Positions 52,160 through 60,478 of a stretch of 64,000 nt of DNA are shown here, piece after piece (within the stretch, counting starts at the first letter, position 1; each line of letters begins with the position of its first letter). The stretch lies in assembly GCA_965601455.1 (NCBI GenBank), contig OZ271831.1, forward strand, positions 186,001 to 250,000, in the 5' to 3' direction. This DNA is from JANQEU01 sp965601455 (lineage in GTDB: Bacteria; Bacteroidota; Bacteroidia; Cytophagales; Cyclobacteriaceae). The notes beneath the pieces were generated by a model, which saw only the letters and a list, made by a program, of their open reading frames with translations, made no database searches and was not told the origin of the DNA. The position numbers and the translations under genes are program-made.

Positions 52160-55100
52160 TCAATTAATTTTTAATTTGCCAATGGCAAAATCCAGAAATC
52201 GTTCAAATTCGTCGACAACAAGTTGATTTTCGAAGAGTCTACTCTTTTTTTGGTTCAACTCATCGATTTTCATCTTTAGAAGACTCGGCTCCTCTCTCAG
52301 TTTGATTGCCAAATGGATATAATCCTCATGGTTGTCAACGGAGAGTCCCTCAATTCCGATGAAATCATAGAATGCCTTCGTGTACCGAGTTCGCTGGTAG
52401 TTTCCTGCCATGGTCACCAATGGAAGTGATGCACCCAAAGCATCGTAACTGGTGTTAGCACCGGTAAAGTGCGGGGGGTCAAGGGCAACATCCACGAGGT
52501 GAAGCAAGGAAATATATCGCCTGTGTTGCATTCTCTGTAAGAAATATACTCGATCAATAAGCTGGCCAAGTTTTTTACTCATTCGGTTACGTAACTTTTC
52601 TGTCCTTTTTCCATCATCCAACAGAATCAAAATACTGTTTTCTGTACGAGAAAGTATCTCGTAGACTATTGAATCAAAGTCAGGGTGTATTTTCATCAAA
52701 TTTTGCGCGCAGATATACCAAAAAGCATCATGAGGTAGTTCAAAATCCATTCGGGTGATATCAGCTTCTTTCGGAATTGGCTGATGGTAGTAGGCAGGAG
52801 GGGTATTCATCAGGAATAATTCTTCGGAATAAAAATTTGGTCCTTCCTGGGTTTCAAGAAGCTTACTAGAGACATAGTAATCGACCCTAGAGGATCCGGT
52901 AGTGTAGGCAGTACCCCATAATTGCGCCTGAATTTTGGCTGGTTTGAAAATGGGAAAAAGAAAATTGAAAACATCTGAACCGGTTTCCCAAAGGTTTAGA
53001 ACATCAATCTTCATGGAATGGACGATATGGACCATTTTTTCCAAATCCCTGGGAAGACCGATTACCTGATACTGATTAAACCTGTTTTTCAGTTGTTGGT
53101 AGGGAGCTCCAGTTTGTGCAAAAAGAATGATATCGTATTTATCCGAATTGAGACGGTCAATTATCCCTCCTTGAGCTTTCATGAAAATGCCCGTATGGTT
53201 GAGGGTAACCAGGAACCCGACACGGGGTTTTGAGTTATTCCAGTTGCAGGTTAAAGGATCAATGAGTTTTTCATAGATAGAAGCCCATTTCTTTCTAACT
53301 CCCGATTCTTCAATTCCCAAATAAGTAAGGGCAAAAGGAGGTACAGCCATGCCTTCAATCATTTCAGCGGCCCTCGGTTTATCCATCAATTCAAATTCAT
53401 CAAGTGCTGTCTCGATTTCCTTAACTACCTGGCGAGCTTGATCTCCGGTGTCGAGCAGTTGAGGAACCATTGTCTTTGCATGTAACTCCATGAGCAAGTT
53501 TCCAGAAAGCTTCGCTGCTTCAAGAAAACTGGTTTTAGCTGCCTGTTGCTGGTCCGTATTTTCCTTGGCGATGCCAAGGTTGACATAGGTTCCAGGAAAA
53601 TCCTTCTTTACGGATAGTGATTTTTCCAGTAATAAGGTTGCCTCTGCGAATTGGGAGTTCTCCAGGTATAAGCCGCCAAGATTATTAAGGGATTCAAAAT
53701 GAGTAGGATTCCTGGATATATTTTCCTCATAAATTTTGATTGCGTTCTCTACCAGCCCAAGTTGCTCATGAAACTCCGCAATTTTTGCGCGATCATCGGG
53801 TTCATGAAATAATTGAAGCACCTGGTTGATGACTGTTTTAAAACCATCATGATTTTGTGTTTTGAACAAGATAGAGGCGAGTGAGAGTCTTGAGGCAAGA
53901 TGGTTTTTGTGCCGGTTGGCATATTCGGTGCAAAGCTCAAGCGCGGGCCTAAGCTGGTTGTTTTGAAGGTGAGTGTCTATTTTAACCTTTATATCATTCC
54001 AGTCGTTAGATTGTCTTTTGGTATTTATGGCAGGACAAACCTTAAGAATAAACTCTTCTAATTCAGCTACGGCTTTCTTGTCTTCAAAAATTGTTTCCTT
54101 ACTATTCAGTATTAGCTCCTTTAAATGATTTCGGTAGTCTTTATCTGAAGCAATTTGGATGGCCTTGTTGATGTATTCATCAATTTCTGTGCAAATGAGA
54201 TCATTAATTTGCATTTGCTTTAAGGCAGCGGCGGTAAATCGTCTTCTGTGGATTTGACCTTCAACAGTAACAACGGGGGTTCCAATGGCAAAGCAATCAT
54301 AGTTGGTATTGGCTCCGCCAGTGTAGTGGAGAGTGTCAAGTATCACATCCGCATGATAGATAGCGCTGAAATAGTTATCGAGGTCAAGTCTGGGTAGGAA
54401 AACTAGCCGATCAGCGTTTTTTATTTTTCCGAGTCGGGATTGAAAGGTCTTATAAATCTGGGGCATCTTATCGCCAAGTAGAACTACATAACCGTTCATA
54501 TCCCTATCAAGAATAGTATCGATTACACGATCGAAATCGGGTTGGACCTTTCTTATGTTTTGTATTATTAGGTATACTCGATCATCAGGAAATTTGAGTT
54601 CTTCTCTGCTGATGTACTTCTTAGGTAGTTTGGGAGCATAGTAATAGGTCGGAATTCTGTCAAACAAGACAAGCTCCTCCGAGAAATGCTTCTGTGAATC
54701 CGGTGCATCAAGGTTTTTCGAGCTGAGGAAGTAATCCATTTTTGGATTTCCTGTTGTAATGGGCCACCCCCAACTGGCGCATTGAATCCTAGCCGCCTTA
54801 AAAAATGGAAGAAAATAATTGATCACATCAGTTCCCACTTCCCAGAAATGAAGGAAGTCAAATTGGTTGTTAGCCAATATCTTTACTGCATTACCTACAT
54901 CCTTGGGTAGCATGAGGTATCGAGTATCAGGATTGTTAATAGACTTTTCCATAATGGAGGCACCATTTGGAAAACCACAAACAACAGTAACATCCAGTTT
55001 TGAACGTGACAGATTCTCAATTATTCCTCGCATACACTTAATGAAAACACCTTCGTGTCCATGGGTAACCACAAAACCTACATGTGGTTTTTCATGCTTC

Positions 55101-56092
55101 CATTCAGGTAAATTCACATTCGGAATTGATCTGAATAAGTGGGCATAATTTTCTCTTAACTGTCGATCGTCAATACCATTGTAAATGAGGGCTGAAGGTG
55201 GTTGAATATCTGATTGGTGTAGCTTATCAACTTCGAGCCGCATTTGCTTCTTGCTTACTCCTTCCACAACTTGGATCAATCGTGACCTGACCTGCTGAAT
55301 TTCATCATTCGATTGAAAGATCTCCGGGAAAATCAGCTCGGAAGCCCATTGTACCATTGGATCTCCGTTTTTAACCTCCGATAGATGATCCATGTACAGT
55401 TTTGCCTGTTGATAGTTCCCGGTTTTAGATGATAATAAAGACATGTTGCGCAGGGCATCTTCCAGGTTGGGGTTTACAGAAAGTGCTTTTTTAAAGTATT
55501 TTGCTGCTTCCTCATATTTATTTTGTTCCTGGTAAACAATGGCAAGATTGTTTAGAGCTTTAGCATTATTCTCCCGTCGAGAGATGCTGTTTTTTAGGTC
55601 TACCTCCGCTTGTTGGAGGTTTCCGATTTCGAGGAATAGTGTACCGAGCTGGAATTGAATATCTCCGTCACCGCGATCAAATTGATAGTTTTTGTAGGTT
55701 CTGATTGCCGAATTGTAGTCTCCTGTTAATCGATAGACCTTAGCAAGCTTTTTCACACTTTCATAGGCCTGCGGGTTGACTTCTAATGAGGTTTCTAATG
55801 CATGTTTTGCTTCTCCATATTTTTTCTCTCTAATATTTAACTCACCCAGGTTGGTGTGGTAGGTGAAGTCAGTGGGGTTCAATTCAATGGCCTTTAGTAG
55901 GAGAGGACGGGCATTTGTATAATTGCCTTGTTGAAGCAGTATTACAGCTGCCCGGTGGTAGGGTTCTGCCTGCTCCGGAAATTGCTGTATAAGACTTTTA
56001 TACAGTTGAAGGGCTTCAGGAATTCTGTTGGATTGGTGTGCAGAAGACGCTTTATCGAATTGTTGATCAAATAACGAGTTCCCTGTTTTCAT
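52160..56092 (-). CDS. Double-module TPR-GT41 glycosyltransferase (OGT/SPINDLY/HMW1C-like)
   Basis: A 1310-residue protein without signal peptide, so cytoplasmic. It has two tandem modules. Module 1: TPR repeats at about 10-235 and a GT41-like catalytic region at about 335-685. Module 2: TPR at about 705-865 and GT41-like at about 952-1300. Each catalytic part shows the same landmarks: K-P-H/R-V-G-F-x-V-T (335-343 and 955-963), W-E-x-G-x-D-V (417-423 and 1035-1041) and S-E-E-L. Each ends with L-H-Y-T-G-G-A-N-T-N-Y-D or P-H-F-T-G-A-N-T-S-Y-D (588-599 and 1207-1217), the sugar-nucleotide site region. GT41 enzymes transfer GlcNAc, fucose or hexose to Ser/Thr or Asn of proteins. The likely targets are the two giant proteins encoded next. 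It starts 43 bases after modC. Confidence 0.85.
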   Translation of the reverse strand: MKTGNSLFDQQFDKASSAHQSNRIPEALQLYKSLIQQFPEQAEPYHRAAVILLQQGNYTNARPLLLKAIELNPTDFTYHTNLGELNIREKKYGEAKHALETSLEVNPQAYESVKKLAKVYRLTGDYNSAIRTYKNYQFDRGDGDIQFQLGTLFLEIGNLQQAEVDLKNSISRRENNAKALNNLAIVYQEQNKYEEAAKYFKKALSVNPNLEDALRNMSLLSSKTGNYQQAKLYMDHLSEVKNGDPMVQWASELIFPEIFQSNDEIQQVRSRLIQVVEGVSKKQMRLEVDKLHQSDIQPPSALIYNGIDDRQLRENYAHLFRSIPNVNLPEWKHEKPHVGFVVTHGHEGVFIKCMRGIIENLSRSKLDVTVVCGFPNGASIMEKSINNPDTRYLMLPKDVGNAVKILANNQFDFLHFWEVGTDVINYFLPFFKAARIQCASWGWPITTGNPKMDYFLSSKNLDAPDSQKHFSEELVLFDRIPTYYYAPKLPKKYISREELKFPDDRVYLIIQNIRKVQPDFDRVIDTILDRDMNGYVVLLGDKMPQIYKTFQSRLGKIKNADRLVFLPRLDLDNYFSAIYHADVILDTLHYTGGANTNYDCFAIGTPVVTVEGQIHRRRFTAAALKQMQINDLICTEIDEYINKAIQIASDKDYRNHLKELILNSKETIFEDKKAVAELEEFILKVCPAINTKRQSNDWNDIKVKIDTHLQNNQLRPALELCTEYANRHKNHLASRLSLASILFKTQNHDGFKTVINQVLQLFHEPDDRAKIAEFHEQLGLVENAIKIYEENISRNPTHFESLNNLGGLYLENSQFAEATLLLEKSLSVKKDFPGTYVNLGIAKENTDQQQAAKTSFLEAAKLSGNLLMELHAKTMVPQLLDTGDQARQVVKEIETALDEFELMDKPRAAEMIEGMAVPPFALTYLGIEESGVRKKWASIYEKLIDPLTCNWNNSKPRVGFLVTLNHTGIFMKAQGGIIDRLNSDKYDIILFAQTGAPYQQLKNRFNQYQVIGLPRDLEKMVHIVHSMKIDVLNLWETGSDVFNFLFPIFKPAKIQAQLWGTAYTTGSSRVDYYVSSKLLETQEGPNFYSEELFLMNTPPAYYHQPIPKEADITRMDFELPHDAFWYICAQNLMKIHPDFDSIVYEILSRTENSILILLDDGKRTEKLRNRMSKKLGQLIDRVYFLQRMQHRRYISLLHLVDVALDPPHFTGANTSYDALGASLPLVTMAGNYQRTRYTKAFYDFIGIEGLSVDNHEDYIHLAIKLREEPSLLKMKIDELNQKKSRLFENQLVVDEFERFLDFAIGKLKIN

Positions 56093-56135
56093 TCACTCCA
56101 AAATACGCAAATCCATGTGTAGACTGCTCAACCCG

Positions 56136-57002
56136 TTAGAGGATTTTTTGAATTACCGGGTTAAATGCTTTACTGGTCAGTACTACCTTATCTCCTTCTT
56201 GGAATGAGTTTCTTCCGGATTGTTCTGAGATAACTTTAACCAGGTCCTTGCCAACAAGCACCGTGATGATGTCCAGGAAATCTTGTTTTTCGATTGCGAC
56301 AATTTCACCGGTAAATTGAAATTTTCCTCCTAGTTGATTTCGCTGAAATATTTCCCGAGGATCACCATCCCGGATTATACGACCATTTTCTATTTCAATT
56401 ACTCTGTCGGACATTCGGTAAATATCTGATACGTCATGACTAACCATTATTGTAGTTAGCTGAAAATGCTGATGAATATGGCTGATATATTCCTGGATAG
56501 CTCTACGATTTTGGAGGTCAACAGATGAAAGCGGTTCGTCTAGTAATAACAGATTGGGTTTGCGAACCAGACTCCTTGCAATTGCAACTCTCTGTTTTTC
56601 GCCACCCGAAAGACTACCTGGTTTCCTTTTTTTAAGATTTTCAATGTTCAGGACCTCCATGAGTTCGAAAATAATCCTAGTTGATTCCCCTTTGGGGAGA
56701 CCATATTTCAAGTTTTGCCAAACCGTCATATTCGGGAAAAGGGCGTAATCCTGGAAGACATATCCGATTTTCCTTTTCTGAGGAGGTAAGGCTTTTCCAG
56801 AATCCAACCAGGTCTTGCTACCCATACGAATCAGACCACTGTCCACGGATTCAAGTCCGGCAAGTATTTTCAACAAGGTTGTTTTTCCGGCGCCTGATTG
56901 CCCAAATACACTTAAGAATAGTCCCTCTTTGATGGAGAGGTTTACCTGAAGTCTAAAACCCTGTTTATACTTCTTATCGATTTTTATCTCAATCATTTCC
57001 AT
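56136..57002 (-). CDS. modC: Molybdate ABC transporter ATP-binding protein
   Basis: A 288-residue ATPase with Walker A G-Q-S-G-A-G-K-T (34-41), Q-loop Y-V-F-Q-D-Y-A-L-F, signature L-S-G-G-E-K-Q-R and Walker B L-L-L-L-D-E-P. A C-terminal TOBE/Mop-type domain (about 215-288) is typical of ModC. It energises molybdate or tungstate import with ModA and ModB. An ATG at 56996 that overlaps the modB stop (ATGA) is an equally good start. It is the last mod gene; the GT41 gene follows after 43 bases. Confidence 0.92.
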   Translation of the reverse strand: MEMIEIKIDKKYKQGFRLQVNLSIKEGLFLSVFGQSGAGKTTLLKILAGLESVDSGLIRMGSKTWLDSGKALPPQKRKIGYVFQDYALFPNMTVWQNLKYGLPKGESTRIIFELMEVLNIENLKKRKPGSLSGGEKQRVAIARSLVRKPNLLLLDEPLSSVDLQNRRAIQEYISHIHQHFQLTTIMVSHDVSDIYRMSDRVIEIENGRIIRDGDPREIFQRNQLGGKFQFTGEIVAIEKQDFLDIITVLVGKDLVKVISEQSGRNSFQEGDKVVLTSKAFNPVIQKIL

Positions 57003-57667
57003 AATCGAAGACCCACCCTTCCATTAAGCATATAAGTGGTCATTAAGATCAAAAATGTAATTGAGAAGAGTATGAAAGAGTACTGATGAGCCATTCCATA
57101 GTTCATCGATTCAACCTGGTCGTATATTGATATTGAAACTACTTTTGTTTCTCCCGGGATACTACCACCAATCATCAGTACCACACCGAATTCGCCAATG
57201 GTGTGTGCAAAAGTCAATACCCAACCCATAATGATTGAGTTTTTGATATTGGGTAGCTGAACATGGATGAGTGTCTGCCATTTTGATTTGCCTAATAAGT
57301 AGGAGGCGTCTAACAGATTCGTTGGTAAGCTTTTCAATCCTGACTGAAGAGGGTTGACCATAAACGGGAGACTGTAGATTACAGAAGCAACTACCAAACC
57401 TTCAAATGAAAACACCAAACGTAAACCAAATGCTTCATCTAAAAACCTGCCAAAGGAATTTCCGGGACTAAATGCAATAAGCAGGTAAAATCCTAAAACA
57501 GTAGGTGGGAGCACCAGGGGCATACTCACTAATGCCTCTATTATAGGTCGGTATGGAGCTTTGGAACGCGAAAGCCATATGCTTATTGGTAGAGCAAAGA
57601 CAAAAAGGATTGCGGTGCTGATTACCGCCAATTTGAAAGTCAGAAATAAAGGATCCCAGTTAAGCAT
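56993..57667 (-). CDS. modB: Molybdate ABC transporter permease
   Basis: A 224-residue inner-membrane protein with about five to six helices. The permease EAA-type loop is near residues 125-155, where H-T-I-G-E-F-G-V-V-L-M-I-G-G is the strongly conserved ModB/CysT region. P-L-V-L-P-P-T-V-L-G-F near residue 50 is typical of ModB. It overlaps the di-Mop gene by 8 bases and modC by up to 10. Confidence 0.92.
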   Translation of the reverse strand: MLNWDPLFLTFKLAVISTAILFVFALPISIWLSRSKAPYRPIIEALVSMPLVLPPTVLGFYLLIAFSPGNSFGRFLDEAFGLRLVFSFEGLVVASVIYSLPFMVNPLQSGLKSLPTNLLDASYLLGKSKWQTLIHVQLPNIKNSIIMGWVLTFAHTIGEFGVVLMIGGSIPGETKVVSISIYDQVESMNYGMAHQYSFILFSITFLILMTTYMLNGRVGLRLWK

Positions 57668-58061
57668 GGGAGAGGATTATTTCATTGGACTTCACCATGG
57701 CAAACACCTGAACACCCTTATCAAGTGAAAGTGTTTTTACTGCGTTGGTGGTGATTATTGAGGTAATAACTCCTATTGGTGTATCAACAATAACCTTACT
57801 TAAAAGTTTACTGGAGTGAACATCCTTAATGGTTCCGGGTATTTTATTCTGTAGGCTGACTTCAAGTTCTTTACCCTTTCCAATAACTACCTCGGATTCC
57901 TTAAAAACCACTTTGATTTTTTCACCTTCAACGAGGTAGGGTGCCGTATCAGGTGTGTCGATGACAACAGTTGAAAGCTTGATCTTGTCCACAAGGATTT
58001 TCACCTGGGTCAGATGATCGTCTACTACTATTTCATGTATCCGGCCGTCAAGACTATTCAT
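57660..58061 (-). CDS. Tandem Mop/TOBE-domain molybdate-binding protein
   Basis: A 133-residue protein made of two Mop (TOBE) domains in tandem (about 1-65 and 68-133), with no DNA-binding domain and no signal. The second domain starts N-K-I-P-G-T-I-K-D-V, the classic Mop opening. Such di-Mop proteins bind molybdate or tungstate as small oligomers, for storage or sensing in the cytoplasm. It sits between modA and modB with 8-base overlaps at both ends, so it is made in step with the transporter. It resembles the C-terminal half of ModE without its DNA-binding part. Confidence 0.85.
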   Translation of the reverse strand: MNSLDGRIHEIVVDDHLTQVKILVDKIKLSTVVIDTPDTAPYLVEGEKIKVVFKESEVVIGKGKELEVSLQNKIPGTIKDVHSSKLLSKVIVDTPIGVITSIITTNAVKTLSLDKGVQVFAMVKSNEIILSHA

Positions 58062-58806
58062 ATGGACTCAAATATCCGAATTGCTTCAGAATATTTTGTC
58101 CTTTTTTGGATTTTACGAAAGTAAGAAACTGCCGTGCCTCATCTTTCAACTTGCTGTTTTTAGTTATTACCGCTCCCTGTTGTATCGGATCATAAAGTGC
58201 AGTATCGATTGATGACCAGTTTCCCAGTTTGGGCATCAGGTTTCTTGCGGAAGTGGAGGTGAAGGCAAAATCTACTGAGCCGGTCTGTATAAATTGATTG
58301 ACTTGTGAAATACTTTGACCATAAACCAGATCTGGTTCAATGGCTTGGTAGATACCTAGCGATTCAATTGCTTGAAAAGCGGCCTTCCCGTAAGGTGCGA
58401 TATCGGGATTGGCAATTGCGATCTTTTTTCCTTCTGCTGTTTTAAGATCATTAATGGTTGAATCACCATACCCCCAAAAAATCAATTGACCCCTTGTATA
58501 GACTTCCGTTTGTTCAATTCCGTATCCTTCGTTTTCAAGTTGATTGGGGAATGACATATCTGCCGAGAAAAAGATATCAAAAGGCGCTCCTTCTCTTATT
58601 TGGGCCGTCAGATTACCTGAAGAGCCAAAAATTATGTTGCAATCGATCTTATAAGTTGATTCATATTCCTTGGCAATTTCGGACATCGCGAATCTAACGT
58701 TAGCTGCAACTGCTACGTTCAGAGATTTACTTGATGGTTGTTGACAAGAACCGGCTACTATAAGTAGAGCCAGAGATAGCCAAAAAAACTGCTTGAATAC
58801 GATCAC
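58054..58806 (-). CDS. modA: Molybdate-binding lipoprotein of the ABC transporter
   Basis: A 250-residue protein from a GTG start with lipobox V-A-G-S-C. The periplasmic binding fold includes V-A-A-N-V-R-F-A, F-G-S-S-G-N-L-T-A-Q-I and G-A-P-F-D-I-F-F-S-A-D, the oxyanion-site motifs of ModA. It captures molybdate (or tungstate) for ModBC. It is the first gene of modA-diMop-modB-modC. A 14-base palindrome lies about 85 bases upstream. No Moco riboswitch-like structure was evident in the 109-base leader. Confidence 0.92.
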   Translation of the reverse strand: MIVFKQFFWLSLALLIVAGSCQQPSSKSLNVAVAANVRFAMSEIAKEYESTYKIDCNIIFGSSGNLTAQIREGAPFDIFFSADMSFPNQLENEGYGIEQTEVYTRGQLIFWGYGDSTINDLKTAEGKKIAIANPDIAPYGKAAFQAIESLGIYQAIEPDLVYGQSISQVNQFIQTGSVDFAFTSTSARNLMPKLGNWSSIDTALYDPIQQGAVITKNSKLKDEARQFLTFVKSKKGQNILKQFGYLSPYE

Positions 58807-58889
58807 TGGTCAAATATGGCACTAAATCCTATTCTCGTATGTATATCCTTAAAGACCGAGCCTCTCTTTTCGTGGGAAGGAGAATTTAG

Positions 58890-58903
58890 TCTTTCCGGAA
58901 AGA
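58890..58903. promoter_or_regulatory. Perfect 14-base palindrome upstream of modA
   Basis: TCTTTCCGGAAAGA lies between the Lacal_2735 gene stop and the modA GTG, 84 bases before the latter. It could be an operator for a molybdate-responsive repressor or part of a hairpin at the end of the upstream gene. No T-run follows, so a simple terminator is unlikely. Confidence 0.35.
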
Positions 58904-58915
58904 GCGAATGTTTAA

Positions 58916-59092
58916 TTAGGCCTGCTGCTGGTTCTGAAGAGCTTCGATCTCCTTCATTATTTCGTCAGCTTCGGCATATTTTTGATCACTTGCTGCCCGA
59001 TTCGTAGTGGATAAACGGTGATATTCCGTCATGAGTTTCTGATACTTCTTCTGAAGGATTTCAACTTTTGATTTCTTTTTAAATAGTCCCAT
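58916..59092 (-). CDS. Lacal_2735-type small coiled-coil protein
   Basis: A 58-residue protein starting M-G-L-F-K-K-K, followed by a charged helix with L-Q-K-K-Y-Q-K-L-M and L-S-T-T-N-R-x-x-S-D-x-K-Y-A-E-A-D-E-I. This is the conserved pattern of the Lacal_2735 family of Bacteroidota. It has no membrane segment and is probably a helical hairpin. The function is unknown. The ATG at 59092 gives the family start; a longer in-frame open stretch upstream overlaps the photolyase gene and shows no coding character. It lies 34 bases after the photolyase gene. Confidence 0.82.
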   Translation of the reverse strand: MGLFKKKSKVEILQKKYQKLMTEYHRLSTTNRAASDQKYAEADEIMKEIEALQNQQQA

Positions 59093-59126
59093 GAAGCAAT
59101 AACGAAATTGAACAAAAACTAATTCC

Positions 59127-60407
59127 CTAGTTGGTAATCCCTTCTTTATAGGTAGCAATTGCTCTCTCTCTTGCCATTTTGTGGTCCACCATTGGATCAG
59201 GATAACCAAAGCCATCGATTTCTGGTACCCATCTTCGTATATATTCGCCCTGTCCGTCAAACTTTTTTTGTTGAGATTCCGGATTGAAGACACGAAAATA
59301 TGGGGCTGCATCACAACCGGTTCCAGCGGCCCATTGCCAATTGCCATTGTTGGAAGATAATTCGAAATCAAGTAGTTTCTCTGCGAAATAAGCTTCTCCC
59401 CATCGCCAATCGATTAAGAGATGTTTACATAGGAAACTTGCGGTAACCATACGAACCCGATTATGCATGAACCCAGTTTGATTTAGTTCTCTCATACCTG
59501 CATCAACCATTGGATAACCTGTCTGCCCCTTACACCATTTCTCAAATTCCTTTTCATCATTTCGCCACTGGATTCCATTATATTTTCTATTGAAGTTTTC
59601 ATTAACTACACGAGGGTGATGAAATAAGATGTGCATGAAAAATTCTCTCCAAATCAACTCACTCAAGAAGGATTGGTGAGATCCATTTAGTCTGGATATA
59701 ATCTGTCGTACGCTTACCGTTCCAAAACGTAAATGGGGGCTGAGATGGCTGGTCCCGTCAACAGCTGGTAAATCTCGGATGGTGTCGTATTCAGCTACAC
59801 GTCTCAATGAGTATTCCGGAACATGGATTTCTGATTCTTCAAGTCCAAGATCTTTCAGTGTGGGGAAATGGTGATTAATTTTCGTTAACTGATCAATTCG
59901 GACAGGATACTCTTCTAGCATAGATTCCTCAAATGCCTCAATCCACTTTCTTTTGAAAGGTGTGAATATGGAATAGGGTGTTCCGTCGTCTTTTACTATT
60001 TCACTTTTTTCAAAGATGACCTGGTCTTTATAGGTTTGAAATTCTACTCCATTTTTTAACAATAGTTCCTTCACCTGTTGATCTCTCTCCAAAGCATAGG
60101 GTTCGTAATCGCGGTTGGTATGCACCACTTTTACACTGAACTTTTTTAACAGGTCTCCCCAAATCTGTAAAGGATTTCCGTGTTCTATCAGAATGGAGCT
60201 TCCCTGCTCTTTCAGTTCTTTATTCATCTTTTCGAGTGATTCATAGAGGAAATTAACCCTGGCGTCGTTTCTAGGTAAGTGTTTCAGGATCTCTTCATCG
60301 AAGATGAACAGGGGAAGTACGGGAAGACCCGAGGAGGTCGCCGCGGATAAGGCTGCATTATCCTCGAGGCGTAGGTCTCTACGAAACCAATGAATTGCAA
60401 TGTCCAT
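59127..60407 (-). CDS. phr: Deoxyribodipyrimidine photolyase (class I CPD type)
   Basis: A 426-residue protein. The N-terminal antenna domain starts H-W-F-R-R-D-L-R-L-E-D-N. The C-terminal FAD domain includes E-L-I-W-R-E-F-F near 240, W-C-K-G-Q-T-G-Y-P-M-V-D-A-G-M-R near 290, M-H-N-R-V-R-M and W-Q-W-A-A-G-T-G-C-D-A-A-P-Y. These are the usual pyrimidine-dimer photolyase landmarks, including the electron-transfer Trp region. Length is close to the normal 430-480. It repairs UV dimers with blue light, which fits a surface-water habitat. It is probably co-transcribed with the Lacal_2735 gene. Confidence 0.92.
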   Translation of the reverse strand: MDIAIHWFRRDLRLEDNAALSAATSSGLPVLPLFIFDEEILKHLPRNDARVNFLYESLEKMNKELKEQGSSILIEHGNPLQIWGDLLKKFSVKVVHTNRDYEPYALERDQQVKELLLKNGVEFQTYKDQVIFEKSEIVKDDGTPYSIFTPFKRKWIEAFEESMLEEYPVRIDQLTKINHHFPTLKDLGLEESEIHVPEYSLRRVAEYDTIRDLPAVDGTSHLSPHLRFGTVSVRQIISRLNGSHQSFLSELIWREFFMHILFHHPRVVNENFNRKYNGIQWRNDEKEFEKWCKGQTGYPMVDAGMRELNQTGFMHNRVRMVTASFLCKHLLIDWRWGEAYFAEKLLDFELSSNNGNWQWAAGTGCDAAPYFRVFNPESQQKKFDGQGEYIRRWVPEIDGFGYPDPMVDHKMARERAIATYKEGITN

Positions 60408-60478
60408 TAAATCGATTTTTTCAGTGTATTCAGAAAATGCAATTCACTCAGGTAAGGTTCCCGATTTTTATGGTAGTC

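Noticed and set aside
58807..58915. Moco riboswitch ahead of modA
   Set aside because: The leader is too short and lacks the expected multi-stem architecture; only one palindrome is present.
59093..59371. In-frame extension upstream of the Lacal_2735 protein
   Set aside because: It overlaps the photolyase C-terminus in another frame and the family starts at M-G-L-F-K-K-K.
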